A stretch of 64,000 bases of DNA, taken from Hyphomicrobiales bacterium (GTDB lineage: Bacteria > Pseudomonadota > Alphaproteobacteria > Rhizobiales > Rhizobiaceae). Positions 26,022 through 34,814 of this stretch are shown here, piece by piece (the first letter of the stretch is position 1; each line of letters opens with the position of its first letter). The stretch covers positions 1-64,000 of the forward strand of contig UCNE01000005.1 of assembly GCA_900473685.1 (NCBI GenBank). Direction: 5' to 3'. The notes under the pieces were generated by a model that was not told the origin of the DNA, ran no database searches, and saw only the letters and a program-made list of their open reading frames with translations. Both the position numbers and the translations under genes were made by a program.

Positions 26022-28370
26022 TCAAAGCCATCCGAGCGCGGTCGCGGCTCGGATAGCTTCCGCGCGGCGTTTGCAGTCAAGCTTGCGGAACAGATTTCCC
26101 AGGTGGAATTTTACCGTTACCTCGGAAATGTTGAGGGTGCTGGCAATGCGCTTGTTCGCCATGCCATTGGCGATCAACTGCAGCATCTGGGTTTCGCGTT
26201 GCGACAGGCCGCCATTCAGCGCGCGAGCCTGCGGCGAGTTGACCGATGAGGCGAAGATCGACAGTGCGATGCGCACATCCGAAGAGGTCTCGATGAAACT
26301 GCGGATGCGTTGATCGTTGAGCAGCGGTGACAGAAAAATCCGCTCCTCCGACAGGACGCCATTGCAGCCAAGCCGGATCGACGTTTCGAGCGACGACAGA
26401 AGACGCGACCGTGCTGCGGCACTGTCACCGCGCTGATGGGCGGTATAGCTCTGCCATAGAAGCAGGGCCACTCTTTCCCGGTTCGTCACATAGGGATTGC
26501 TGATCAGCGCATCGATCTGGCGCGGTAGATACGATCGTGGCGCCCAGAGATGGGCCGCATCGCGGATCCAGGCCATGGCATAGGATATCTCGTCGCGGCG
26601 TGTGAGGCGGGCCAGTTCGTCGGTTGCGCTCTCTACCCAGTTTCGACCCATCGGCATGCGGATCGCCGTCAGGGTGGACTGAGCTTCGGCCCAGCGGTTG
26701 ACGTTCTGATACGCGATGGCGGTGCGGATTTCCATCATCGCGTGGAAGTGCAGCCGCTCGGACAGATGGATCCAAAGACCGTCGAGGAAGCCCGGACGAA
26801 TGGTCATCGGGAAATGATCGCCGAGAACCTGCGAGGCATAATGCAGGGCGAACTGCATCAGGCTCGGCCAGATTTCGGCTGCGGAGAAATTGTCGAAGTC
26901 GGTCTGGACAAATTCGACGAGATGGCGCGGACGGCCGGCTTCATAGGCGATGCAGGCCTCGGCTAGATGCAGCATGCGAAATTCCTGTTTCGCATCATGG
27001 GGAACCTGTTCCAGCTTGCTGCGCGCATCCTTTGCGGCGTGGCGGGCGAGAAGCACGTCGCCGCTCATTAGGCGCAGGACGATCTGGTGCAGATGGATGA
27101 AGAACTCGAGTAGCGGCTGACCGCCCATCTTGCGCAGATAGATCAGGGAGCGGGCCGCGGCCGCCTCGGCCTCGCGGAAATTGCGGCGGCGGATCTCGAA
27201 TTCGAGCAGCGCATTGTAGTATGCCGCCCATTTGACGTGGTCACCCAGCGGATAGTCGGCCATGAACTCGCCAAGCCGGGTGATCATCGCATCGTTGGGC
27301 GTAAGATCCTCGCCGATCATCATGTTGAGCCTGAAGGTCCGGGCAGCGAAGGAGAAGCGTGATCCGCGGGCCAATGCCTTCAGCGGATCGAGATAATCCG
27401 ACCCGAGATGTCGACCGAGCAGGTGGCGCACGCGCTGCAACTCGCCCTGCTTGAGAAGGGTGCGAGTGACGGACAACAGCACGGTCTCGTTGGTGGCGAT
27501 CATTTCGTGCGAGAAGCGCATGATGATGGTCTGGAAGGCGGAGAGGCTGCTGCGATAGATCAGCTCGCGTCCGTGCGCACGCTCGAGGATCTGGGCGGCA
27601 TGTACTTCGTGGCCATGATCGATCAACAGCGCCATGGCATCGAGTGAGCGTCCGGCCTGTTCACGGGCTGCCGCGATCTCGATAACGGCACCTTCGGCCT
27701 CGAAGATTGCCAAGCGCTCAAGGACCGCGGTTTGCACCAGGCGCAGCAGCTCCGGGTGCTGCTCGGGTGCCCGGGCGAGGAATGGAGGCAGAATGCCGGC
27801 CCATTGCTCATCGGGGGTGGGTGCCTCGAGCCAGATGGACAAGGTGGTGGTCTGGCCCGGTGACAGATGGCTGAGAATGGTTTCGCGCAGATAGTCGATA
27901 CAAATACGATCCTCGGGGGCCGATGCGAGCGGCAGGAAGGCCGGCCAGCCGGCATAACCCTGTATCAGTTGCTGCGCATTTTCGCGCGGCAGTCCCGAGA
28001 GCTCTTCTGCGGTAAAGGTCAGGTCCGCTGCATCGATCGTCACGGAGCCGCGATGCAGGATCTGCCGCGCCAGCCCGGAGATGCGCTGGTCCGGACGGCA
28101 GGCGACGATGATGATATCGGCCGCGTCGAGAACCTGGGCTGCGATGCGGGCGGATCTGGCCGAGGCCGGCACATCCCAAAGAAGATACCGCGCATGCACG
28201 TCATTGAGGCGGGGTTGCAGCGCCGTGCAGACCGGCTTGGCGAGGGTTTTCGCAATCATACCGAGAAGGATGGTTTTTCCTGCACCGGCCGACGCACGCA
28301 GGAAAACCACGCCGACAGTTTCGCGAGCGATGCGATCACGGAGGCGAGGGCGAGGCAGGACCATGGTCAT
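26022..28370 (-). CDS. LuxR-family ATP-dependent regulator (MalT-like, LAL type)
   Basis: A 782-residue regulator. An N-terminal ATPase of the STAND type has Walker A ASAGAGKT at residues 26-33 with a Walker-B-like IIIVACRPD; the long middle (about 250-700) is a helical, TPR-like sensor region; residues about 718-780 form a LuxR helix-turn-helix (SQRETQMLQLIANGMANKRI and SEVTVKFHLGNLFRKL). Proteins of this design, like MalT and AcoK, activate transcription when effector and ATP bind. It is divergent from the peptide ABC operon, separated by 138 bases, so activation of that operon is the probable job. Size is somewhat below the usual 850-900, the NB-ARC part being short. Confidence 0.85.
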   Translation of the reverse strand: MTMVLPRPRLRDRIARETVGVVFLRASAGAGKTILLGMIAKTLAKPVCTALQPRLNDVHARYLLWDVPASARSARIAAQVLDAADIIIVACRPDQRISGLARQILHRGSVTIDAADLTFTAEELSGLPRENAQQLIQGYAGWPAFLPLASAPEDRICIDYLRETILSHLSPGQTTTLSIWLEAPTPDEQWAGILPPFLARAPEQHPELLRLVQTAVLERLAIFEAEGAVIEIAAAREQAGRSLDAMALLIDHGHEVHAAQILERAHGRELIYRSSLSAFQTIIMRFSHEMIATNETVLLSVTRTLLKQGELQRVRHLLGRHLGSDYLDPLKALARGSRFSFAARTFRLNMMIGEDLTPNDAMITRLGEFMADYPLGDHVKWAAYYNALLEFEIRRRNFREAEAAAARSLIYLRKMGGQPLLEFFIHLHQIVLRLMSGDVLLARHAAKDARSKLEQVPHDAKQEFRMLHLAEACIAYEAGRPRHLVEFVQTDFDNFSAAEIWPSLMQFALHYASQVLGDHFPMTIRPGFLDGLWIHLSERLHFHAMMEIRTAIAYQNVNRWAEAQSTLTAIRMPMGRNWVESATDELARLTRRDEISYAMAWIRDAAHLWAPRSYLPRQIDALISNPYVTNRERVALLLWQSYTAHQRGDSAAARSRLLSSLETSIRLGCNGVLSEERIFLSPLLNDQRIRSFIETSSDVRIALSIFASSVNSPQARALNGGLSQRETQMLQLIANGMANKRIASTLNISEVTVKFHLGNLFRKLDCKRRAEAIRAATALGWL

Positions 28371-28508
28371 GCCGGTTCTGTAGCTGAGAATTTGACAGAG
28401 ACCTATACCATCTCGTCAAAAAACTATACTTTTTGCCGGTTGCTCGCATGGCGGCAGAAGGGGATGTTTGAGCCTTAGACAGCTGACGCACAAGGAAACT
28501 CCCCGCCG

Positions 28509-29537
28509 ATGCAACAACATCCGTTGGTCGCGATACTGACCCGGCTTGGCATGTTCGTGCTCGTCATGATCGCCCTTTCCATCATGATTTTCGTTCTGGC
28601 ACGGGTTGTGCCGGGTGATCCGGCGCGCATGGCGCTCGGTCCGGCCGCGACCCAGGAACAGGTTGAGGCGCTGCGCCAGCAGATGGGGCTCGATCGGCCG
28701 CTGCCGGTGCAATATCTCGATTATGCAAACAAGGCGCTGCACGGCGATCTCGGTATGTCGCTGGTGTCGCAGCGACCCGTAACGACCGATCTTGCGCAGA
28801 CGGTCCCGGCGACGGTCGAACTGGTGCTGGTCTCAGTCATCTTTATGTTCGCTGTGGCAATCCCGCTCGGCGTCATCACCGCGCATTACCGCAATCGGTC
28901 CTTCGACTACATCGGCCGTTTCCTGTCCCTGACCGGGGTCACAATCCCGAGCTTCCTGTTTGCCATCACCATGCAGTTGGTCGCCGCCCGTTATCTGAGC
29001 GACTGGCCGATCATCGGCCGGCTCGACCATGGGCTGGCCTGGCAGGGTGGCCCAACCGGGTTCCTGCTGATCGACGGTACGCTGGCCGGACGATTCGACG
29101 TGGTGCTGAACGCCCTGAAGCATCTGGCTCTACCGGCCTTCGCGCTGTCGATGGCAGGCATTGGCCAGATCACCCGTATCACCCGCTCCTCGATGCTGGA
29201 GAACCAGCGCAAGGATCACGTGCTGACGCTGAAGAGCTTCGGCGTGCCGGAACGTATCATCATCTTCCGTTATCTGCTGAAGCTGTCGTCGATCGCGCCG
29301 CTAACCATTATGGGGCTCGAGTTCGCCTCGCTGATCGGCAATGCGTTCGTCATTGAAATGATCTTCGCCTGGGGTGGTTTCGCCTCCTATGGCCTGACCT
29401 CGATCTTGCAGAAGGATCTGAACGCGGTCACCGCCGTGGTGCTGGTCGCCGGCCTGTTCTTCATCATCGCCAACCTGATCGTCGACGTCGTGATCTCGAT
29501 CATCGACCCACGACTGCGCCGCAAGGAGGCACGCTGA
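28509..29537 (+). CDS. Dipeptide-type ABC transporter permease (DppB-like)
   Basis: A 342-residue inner-membrane permease with the family N-terminus (FVLARVVPGDPARMALG near residues 27-43), a periplasmic loop with QMGLDRPLPVQYLDY, and the C-terminal coupling region ending in IIDPRLRRKEAR. It pairs with the next gene product; the two reading frames overlap (ATG inside the stop region). Ligand type for this family: peptides, nickel or opine-like compounds. Confidence 0.93.
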   Translation: MQQHPLVAILTRLGMFVLVMIALSIMIFVLARVVPGDPARMALGPAATQEQVEALRQQMGLDRPLPVQYLDYANKALHGDLGMSLVSQRPVTTDLAQTVPATVELVLVSVIFMFAVAIPLGVITAHYRNRSFDYIGRFLSLTGVTIPSFLFAITMQLVAARYLSDWPIIGRLDHGLAWQGGPTGFLLIDGTLAGRFDVVLNALKHLALPAFALSMAGIGQITRITRSSMLENQRKDHVLTLKSFGVPERIIIFRYLLKLSSIAPLTIMGLEFASLIGNAFVIEMIFAWGGFASYGLTSILQKDLNAVTAVVLVAGLFFIIANLIVDVVISIIDPRLRRKEAR

Positions 29538-30418
29538 TGGCCGATATGAAAATGCTTGACGCTTCCGACCGTGGCCTCAGCTCCGGCTACATGATGTGGT
29601 ATCGCTTCAGCCGCAATCCGGCTGCCGTGGTTGGCTCTCTTATCTTGATCTCGATCGTCATTCTTGCGGTCTTCGCGCCCTGGCTGACGCCTTATCCAAA
29701 GCATGTCGGCGCGGTCGTCGATTTCCGCGCCCGGCATCTGCCGCCGGATGCCAGCCACTGGTTCGGTACTGACAAGGCTGGCCGCGACATCTTCTCGCGC
29801 ACCGTGTTTGGTCTTCGGGTGTCGCTGCTGCTGGTGATCGGCGTTCTCGGGATTTCGGTGCCGGTTGGCACGGTGCTTGGCCTGATCGCCGGTTATTTCG
29901 GTGGCTGGGTCGAAAAGCTGATCACCGGTCTGACCAATGTCATGCTGGCCATGCCGCCGCTGGTCATGGCGCTCGCTGTCTCCAACCTGCTCGAACCGAC
30001 GCTGACCAATGCGATGATCGCAATCACCCTGCTATGGTGGACCTGGCATGCGCGGCTGATCTATTCGGTCTCCAAGTCGATCGCGTCTGAAGACTATATC
30101 GAAGCGGCGCGTCTGGCCGGTGCCGGACCGATCCATATCTTGTTCCGCGAAATCCTGCCGAACTGCCTGGCGGTGATCTCGGTGAAGACGACGCTCGACG
30201 CGGCCTTCGTCATCCTGTTCGGCGCAACGCTCAGCTTCCTTGGTTTCGGCGTCAAGCCGCCGACCCCTGATCTGGGCTCGATGGTGGCCGACGGCCGGCA
30301 GTTCATGCCTGACTTCTGGTGGGAAGTGCTCTGCCCCGGTGCCGTGGTCTTCTACGTGACGCTCGGTTTCAACCTGCTGGGCGACGGCCTGCGCGACATG
30401 TTCGATGTGGAGAACTGA
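29537..30418 (+). CDS. Dipeptide-type ABC transporter permease (DppC-like)
   Basis: A 293-residue permease with the family pattern HWFGTDKAGRDIFSRTVFGL near residues 74-93, the coupling loop YIEAARLAGAGPIHILFREI, and the C-terminal NLLGDGLRDMFDVEN. It is the heterodimer partner of the DppB-like protein. Confidence 0.94.
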   Translation: MADMKMLDASDRGLSSGYMMWYRFSRNPAAVVGSLILISIVILAVFAPWLTPYPKHVGAVVDFRARHLPPDASHWFGTDKAGRDIFSRTVFGLRVSLLLVIGVLGISVPVGTVLGLIAGYFGGWVEKLITGLTNVMLAMPPLVMALAVSNLLEPTLTNAMIAITLLWWTWHARLIYSVSKSIASEDYIEAARLAGAGPIHILFREILPNCLAVISVKTTLDAAFVILFGATLSFLGFGVKPPTPDLGSMVADGRQFMPDFWWEVLCPGAVVFYVTLGFNLLGDGLRDMFDVEN

Positions 30419-30419
30419 G

Positions 30420-32066
30420 ATGGCCGAACCGCTCCTGAACGTCGACAATCTCAGTGTCTCCTTCGTCACCTATGGTCGCAGCCGCCAAGTGCTGCGCAAT
30501 GTCAGCTTCTCGGTGGCAGCCGGCGAGCGTGTCGCCCTGATCGGCGAAACCGGATCCGGCAAGTCGGTGACGGCAAAGGCGATCATCGGCACACTGCCGA
30601 AGAATGCCAATATCAGCGCTGGCACGATCGGCTTTGCCGGTCGCGACGTTCTGTCGATGCCGCGGGCCGAGCGCGAAGCTCTGAAAGGCACCGCCTTCTC
30701 GCTGATCATGCAGGACCCGCTATCGTCCTTCAATCCGGTGTTCAAGATCGGTACGCATCTTGATGACGTGATGCGGTTTGCCGACAAGCGCAACGGCATT
30801 TCCACGTCCAAGGCAGAGCGCCGGACCCGGATCGCCGCCGTGTTGCGCAGGGTTCAGCTGGCGGATGGCGAGCGGGTGATGAATGCCTATCCATCCGAAC
30901 TGTCGGGCGGCATGCGCCAGCGTGTTCTGATCGGACTGGCGCTGCTGCACCAGCCGAAGCTCCTGATCGCCGACGAACCGGGCACAGCACTGGATGTCAC
31001 AACGCAGGACGAGATCCTCAACCTCATCAACCAACTGGTGAAAGAGGAGAACATGGCGCTCCTGATGATCACCCACAATCTCGGTGTCGTGCGCAAGGTT
31101 GCCGACCGGGTGGTGGTCATGCATCACGGCGACATCATTGAAACGGGCCCTTGCGCCGAAATCCTCAGCAATCCGTCCAAGGATTATACCAAGGCGCTGC
31201 TTGAAGCCGTGCCGCCGCTCTATGGTCCGCGGGTAATCGACCTGCCACGAAGCGAGTGTGCGCCGATCGTGACGATCAAGGGGCTGAACAAGATCTATGG
31301 CAAGCGCCCTGGCTACCATGCGATACGTGATGTCGACTTGACGCTGCGCGAGGGCGAGATCTTCGGTCTCGCCGGCGAATCCGGATCGGGCAAGACATCT
31401 GTTGCCCGCATCATCATGGAGCTGTCGCGGCCGACATCGGGCACTATCGACATCGACGCACCGGCACCCGGGCGCGGCCGTCGCCTGACCCAGATCGTGT
31501 ACCAGAATCCCGGCACGTCGTTGAACCCGAAGCGTACGGTCAAGCAGACACTGAGCCTCCCATTGACGTCAATCGGCATGGACGCGGATGCCCGCGAGGC
31601 ACGGATGCGGGAGTTGCTCGATCTCGTGCGGCTGCCGCAATCCTATTTGGCGAAATATCCGCACGAATTGTCGGGTGGCCAGAAGCAGCGCGTGGCGATT
31701 GCCCGGGCGCTGGCGGCAGAACCGAAGATCCTGATCCTGGACGAGCCGACCGCTGCACTGGATGTCTCGGTGCAGAAGACGGTGATCGAGCTTCTGATGC
31801 AACTGCGCCAGGATCTGGGGCTGACTTATCTGATGATCAGCCACGACCTGTCGCTGATGCGCAATTTCTGTTCGCGCATCGCGGTGATGCTGCGTGGCGA
31901 GATTGTCGAGGAGGGCGTGACGCCCGAGGTCTTCGCCGACCCGAAACATCCTTACACACGGGCGTTGATTGCCGCGATCCCGGTCGTCACCGACGTCGAA
32001 GAGCGGTTGAAGCCCATCGTTACCGAGGAAGAGCGGATGCGCTTCCTTGTCAAAACAACAGCATGA
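30420..32066 (+). CDS. Fused dipeptide ABC ATPase (DppD-DppF)
   Basis: A 548-residue protein with two complete ATPase units in one chain, normally two genes. Unit 1: Walker A GETGSGKS near residues 42-49, signature LSGGMRQRV, Walker B LLIADEPGTALD. Unit 2: Walker A GESGSGKTS near residue 320, signature [15 protein letters not shown], Walker B ILILDEPTAALD, and the C-terminal peptide-transporter tail HPYTRALIAAIPV. ATG 30420 follows the permease stop by one base (TGAGATG). It powers the peptide-type importer of this operon. Confidence 0.93.
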   Translation: MAEPLLNVDNLSVSFVTYGRSRQVLRNVSFSVAAGERVALIGETGSGKSVTAKAIIGTLPKNANISAGTIGFAGRDVLSMPRAEREALKGTAFSLIMQDPLSSFNPVFKIGTHLDDVMRFADKRNGISTSKAERRTRIAAVLRRVQLADGERVMNAYPSELSGGMRQRVLIGLALLHQPKLLIADEPGTALDVTTQDEILNLINQLVKEENMALLMITHNLGVVRKVADRVVVMHHGDIIETGPCAEILSNPSKDYTKALLEAVPPLYGPRVIDLPRSECAPIVTIKGLNKIYGKRPGYHAIRDVDLTLREGEIFGLAGESGSGKTSVARIIMELSRPTSGTIDIDAPAPGRGRRLTQIVYQNPGTSLNPKRTVKQTLSLPLTSIGMDADAREARMRELLDLVRLPQSYLAKYPHELSGGQKQRVAIARALAAEPKILILDEPTAALDVSVQKTVIELLMQLRQDLGLTYLMISHDLSLMRNFCSRIAVMLRGEIVEEGVTPEVFADPKHPYTRALIAAIPVVTDVEERLKPIVTEEERMRFLVKTTA

Positions 32067-33640
32067 TTGAGGAGGCACCTGACGTGTATCGCGTGGGGAT
32101 TGATGTGGGCGGCACCAATACGGATGCTGTCGTTCTGGATGGAAAAACGGTTCTGGCCGGGGTCAAGGCCTCGACGACCGAGGATGTGACCTCGGGCGTG
32201 CTTGAGGCGCTGGAAAAGGTGATCGCGGCATCCGGCATCGACCGGGCCCGCATCGCCGCTGTCATGATCGGCACGACGCATTTCACCAATGCGGTGATCG
32301 AGCGGCGGCACATGGACGAAGTCGCGGCGATCCGTCTGGGCCTGCCGTCCGGCGCCGGCCTGCCGCCGATGGTCGACTGGCCGGATGACCTGCGCGATAT
32401 CGTCGGCAACCACGGCTATCAGATCAAGGGCGGCTATGAGTTCGACGGCCGCGTGCTGTCGCCGCTCGACGAGGACGCGATCGTGCGCATCGCCGGCGAG
32501 ATCCGCGTCAAGGGTCTGAAGGCTGCAGCCGTGACCTGCGTGTTCAGCGGTATCAACGATGCGATGGAACTGCGCACCAAAGAAATCCTGCAGCAGCAAT
32601 GCCCAGGGCTGCCGGTGGTGATGTCCAAGGATATCGGCCGTCATGGTCTACTGGCCCGCGAAAGTGCCGCGATCATGAATTCCAGCCTGCTGTCGCTGGC
32701 CGACCGCACGGTTGCCGCTTTCGGCGAGGCGCTGAAGGCTGCGGGCATCACTTGCCCGTTCTATATCACGCAGAATGACGGAACGCTGATGGCGGCCGAT
32801 GTGGTTCGGTCTTTCCCGGTGCTGACATTTGCCTCGGGTCCGACGAATTCGATGCGTGGCGCGGCGTTTCTCACCGGTATAAAGGACGCCGTCGTCGTCG
32901 ATGTCGGCGGCACCACGTCTGACGTTGGGTCGCTGTCGCATGGTTTCCCGCGTCAGGCCTCGACGACCGTCGATATCGGTGGCGTACGCACCAATTTCCG
33001 TATGCCTGACGTGTTCTCCATCGGTCTCGGTGGCGGTTCACTGGTGGTCAAGGGCGAGAGCGGCATGACCGTCGGTCCCAAGTCTGTCGGCTACCGCGTT
33101 CGCAGCGAGGCGATCTGCTTTGGCGGCTCAACGCTGACCGCGACCGATATCGCGGTGGCATCGAACAAGGCCGATGTCGGCGAGCGGGCGCTGGTTGCCG
33201 GTCTCGACAAGGCGCTGGTCGAGGCGGCGATGGCCAAGATCGACCAGATGCTCGAGGCCTGCGTCGAACGCAGCCGCATTTCCTCGACGCCGGTGCCGGT
33301 CATCGCTGTCGGTGGCGGCTCGATCCTGATGCCGGACCGGATCGGTGATCTGGAGGTTATCCGGCCGGAGAATTTTGCGGTTGCCAACGCGGTTGGTGCT
33401 GCCATTGCCCAGATCAGCGGCGAGACCGACCGAGTCTTCTCGCTGATCGACGGCCGCACGCGCGAAAGCGCGCTGGCCGAAGCCGAAGCTGAGGCACGTG
33501 AAAAGGCGATCGCCGCCGGCGCGCTGGCCGAAACCCTGGAAGTCATCGAACGCGAGGACATGCCGCTGGCCTATCTGCCGGGCAATGCCACGCGCATCCA
33601 CGTCAAAGTCGTCGGAGAAATGGGAGCCCATCATGGCTGA
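32063..33640 (+). CDS. Hydantoinase/oxoprolinase-family protein 1 (HyuA-like)
   Basis: A 525-residue relative of the N-methylhydantoinase/5-oxoprolinase A subunit. It opens with the ATP-binding strand VGIDVGGTNTDAVVLDG and has a second phosphate loop VVVDVGGTTSDVG in the middle, both of the actin/ASKHA fold, plus the family motif ASGPTNSMRGAAFL. True HyuA subunits have about 690 residues, so this is a short form. The family opens cyclic amides (hydantoins, 5-oxoproline) with ATP. It is joined to the DUF917 gene by an 8-base overlap, which suggests a complex. A paralogue lies at 37657-39195. Confidence 0.85.
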   Translation: MIEEAPDVYRVGIDVGGTNTDAVVLDGKTVLAGVKASTTEDVTSGVLEALEKVIAASGIDRARIAAVMIGTTHFTNAVIERRHMDEVAAIRLGLPSGAGLPPMVDWPDDLRDIVGNHGYQIKGGYEFDGRVLSPLDEDAIVRIAGEIRVKGLKAAAVTCVFSGINDAMELRTKEILQQQCPGLPVVMSKDIGRHGLLARESAAIMNSSLLSLADRTVAAFGEALKAAGITCPFYITQNDGTLMAADVVRSFPVLTFASGPTNSMRGAAFLTGIKDAVVVDVGGTTSDVGSLSHGFPRQASTTVDIGGVRTNFRMPDVFSIGLGGGSLVVKGESGMTVGPKSVGYRVRSEAICFGGSTLTATDIAVASNKADVGERALVAGLDKALVEAAMAKIDQMLEACVERSRISSTPVPVIAVGGGSILMPDRIGDLEVIRPENFAVANAVGAAIAQISGETDRVFSLIDGRTRESALAEAEAEAREKAIAAGALAETLEVIEREDMPLAYLPGNATRIHVKVVGEMGAHHG

Positions 33641-34766
33641 GGTGCGCAAGCTGAAATATGACGAAGCCGACCTGCGCACGCTGACGGTGGAAGACCTCGA
33701 CGCGCTGGAAATCGGTGCCGGGATTCTGGGCACCGGCGGCGGCGGCAACCCTTATCAGGGCAAGCTGCTTGCGTTGCAGGCGATGAAGGAAGGTTACGAG
33801 ATGAAAATTCTCGCGACCGACCGGATTGAGGGCGACGCCTTGTGCATGTCGATCGGCGGCATCGGTGCGCCGGTGGTCGGCGTCGAGCGGCTGCGCGAAG
33901 GCCGCGAGGGTCTGCGTTGCCTTAGGGCGATGGAAGAACTGATCCGCGCGCCGATCGATGCGATGGTCTGCGAGGAAATCGGCGGCGCCAATGCCATCAA
34001 TCCGCTGGTGACTGCAGCGCTCGGCGGTTTGCCGATGCTCGATTGCGACGGAATGGGCCGTGCCTTCCCAGAAATGCAGATGACGACGTTTTCGATCTAT
34101 GGCCACAGTTCAACGCCGTCGGTGATGTGCGATCTGCATGGCAATGCGGTGATCTTCAGTCATGCGGTTTCCGAGGTCTGGCATGAACGCATGGCGCGTG
34201 CCTGCGTGGTTGCACAGGGCGGCGGCGCGATGCTGGCGACCGCGCCGATGCAGGCGCATTACGTACACCAGTACGGCATTCCGAAGAGCTATACCAAGGC
34301 GATCGCGCTTGGTGAGGCGGTGATCCGTGCCCGCAAGGCGCAGGAAGACCCGATTGCGGCTGTCTGCGCGCTTGAAGGCGGACGGCGTATCTTCAACGGC
34401 AAGATCAGCGACCTGAAGCGTCATTTCCGCGGAGGTTTCTCGGTCGGTGATATCGAACTCACCGGTTTTGACGACTGCAGCCGCCAGACGGCGGGCGTAG
34501 CGATCCAGAACGAATTCCTGATCTTCCGCCGCAATGGCGAGGTCGAGGTGACCGTGCCCGATCTGATCGTGCTGCTGGATGTCGATACCGGTTATCCGAT
34601 CACCACTGAAATGCTGCGTTATGGCCAGCGCGTCGCGGTGGTCGCGATCCCTTGCCATGCACTGCTGCGCACCGCGCGCGCGCTTGATGTCGTCGGCCCT
34701 GCGGCCTTCGGCTACCCGGAAATCACCTATTCGCCGCTGCCTGCCTTTGTGCAGAAGGCTGCCTGA
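33633..34766 (+). CDS. DUF917-family protein 1
   Basis: A 377-residue DUF917 protein. The glycine-rich motif GILGTGGGGNPYQG near residues 32-45 and the EIGGANAINP segment near residues 115-124 define the family; the C-terminus has the RYGQRVAVVAIP segment. No reaction has been firmly established for the family as far as I know; it accompanies HyuA-like proteins very often. The 8-base overlap with the upstream HyuA-like gene points to joint function. A paralogue of the same design is encoded at 36584-37660. Confidence 0.85.
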   Translation: MAEVRKLKYDEADLRTLTVEDLDALEIGAGILGTGGGGNPYQGKLLALQAMKEGYEMKILATDRIEGDALCMSIGGIGAPVVGVERLREGREGLRCLRAMEELIRAPIDAMVCEEIGGANAINPLVTAALGGLPMLDCDGMGRAFPEMQMTTFSIYGHSSTPSVMCDLHGNAVIFSHAVSEVWHERMARACVVAQGGGAMLATAPMQAHYVHQYGIPKSYTKAIALGEAVIRARKAQEDPIAAVCALEGGRRIFNGKISDLKRHFRGGFSVGDIELTGFDDCSRQTAGVAIQNEFLIFRRNGEVEVTVPDLIVLLDVDTGYPITTEMLRYGQRVAVVAIPCHALLRTARALDVVGPAAFGYPEITYSPLPAFVQKAA

Positions 34767-34814
34767 AGAGCTTCAACACAAGCGGGGACAATCCCGCGAA
34801 AGAGGAGAACTTGA

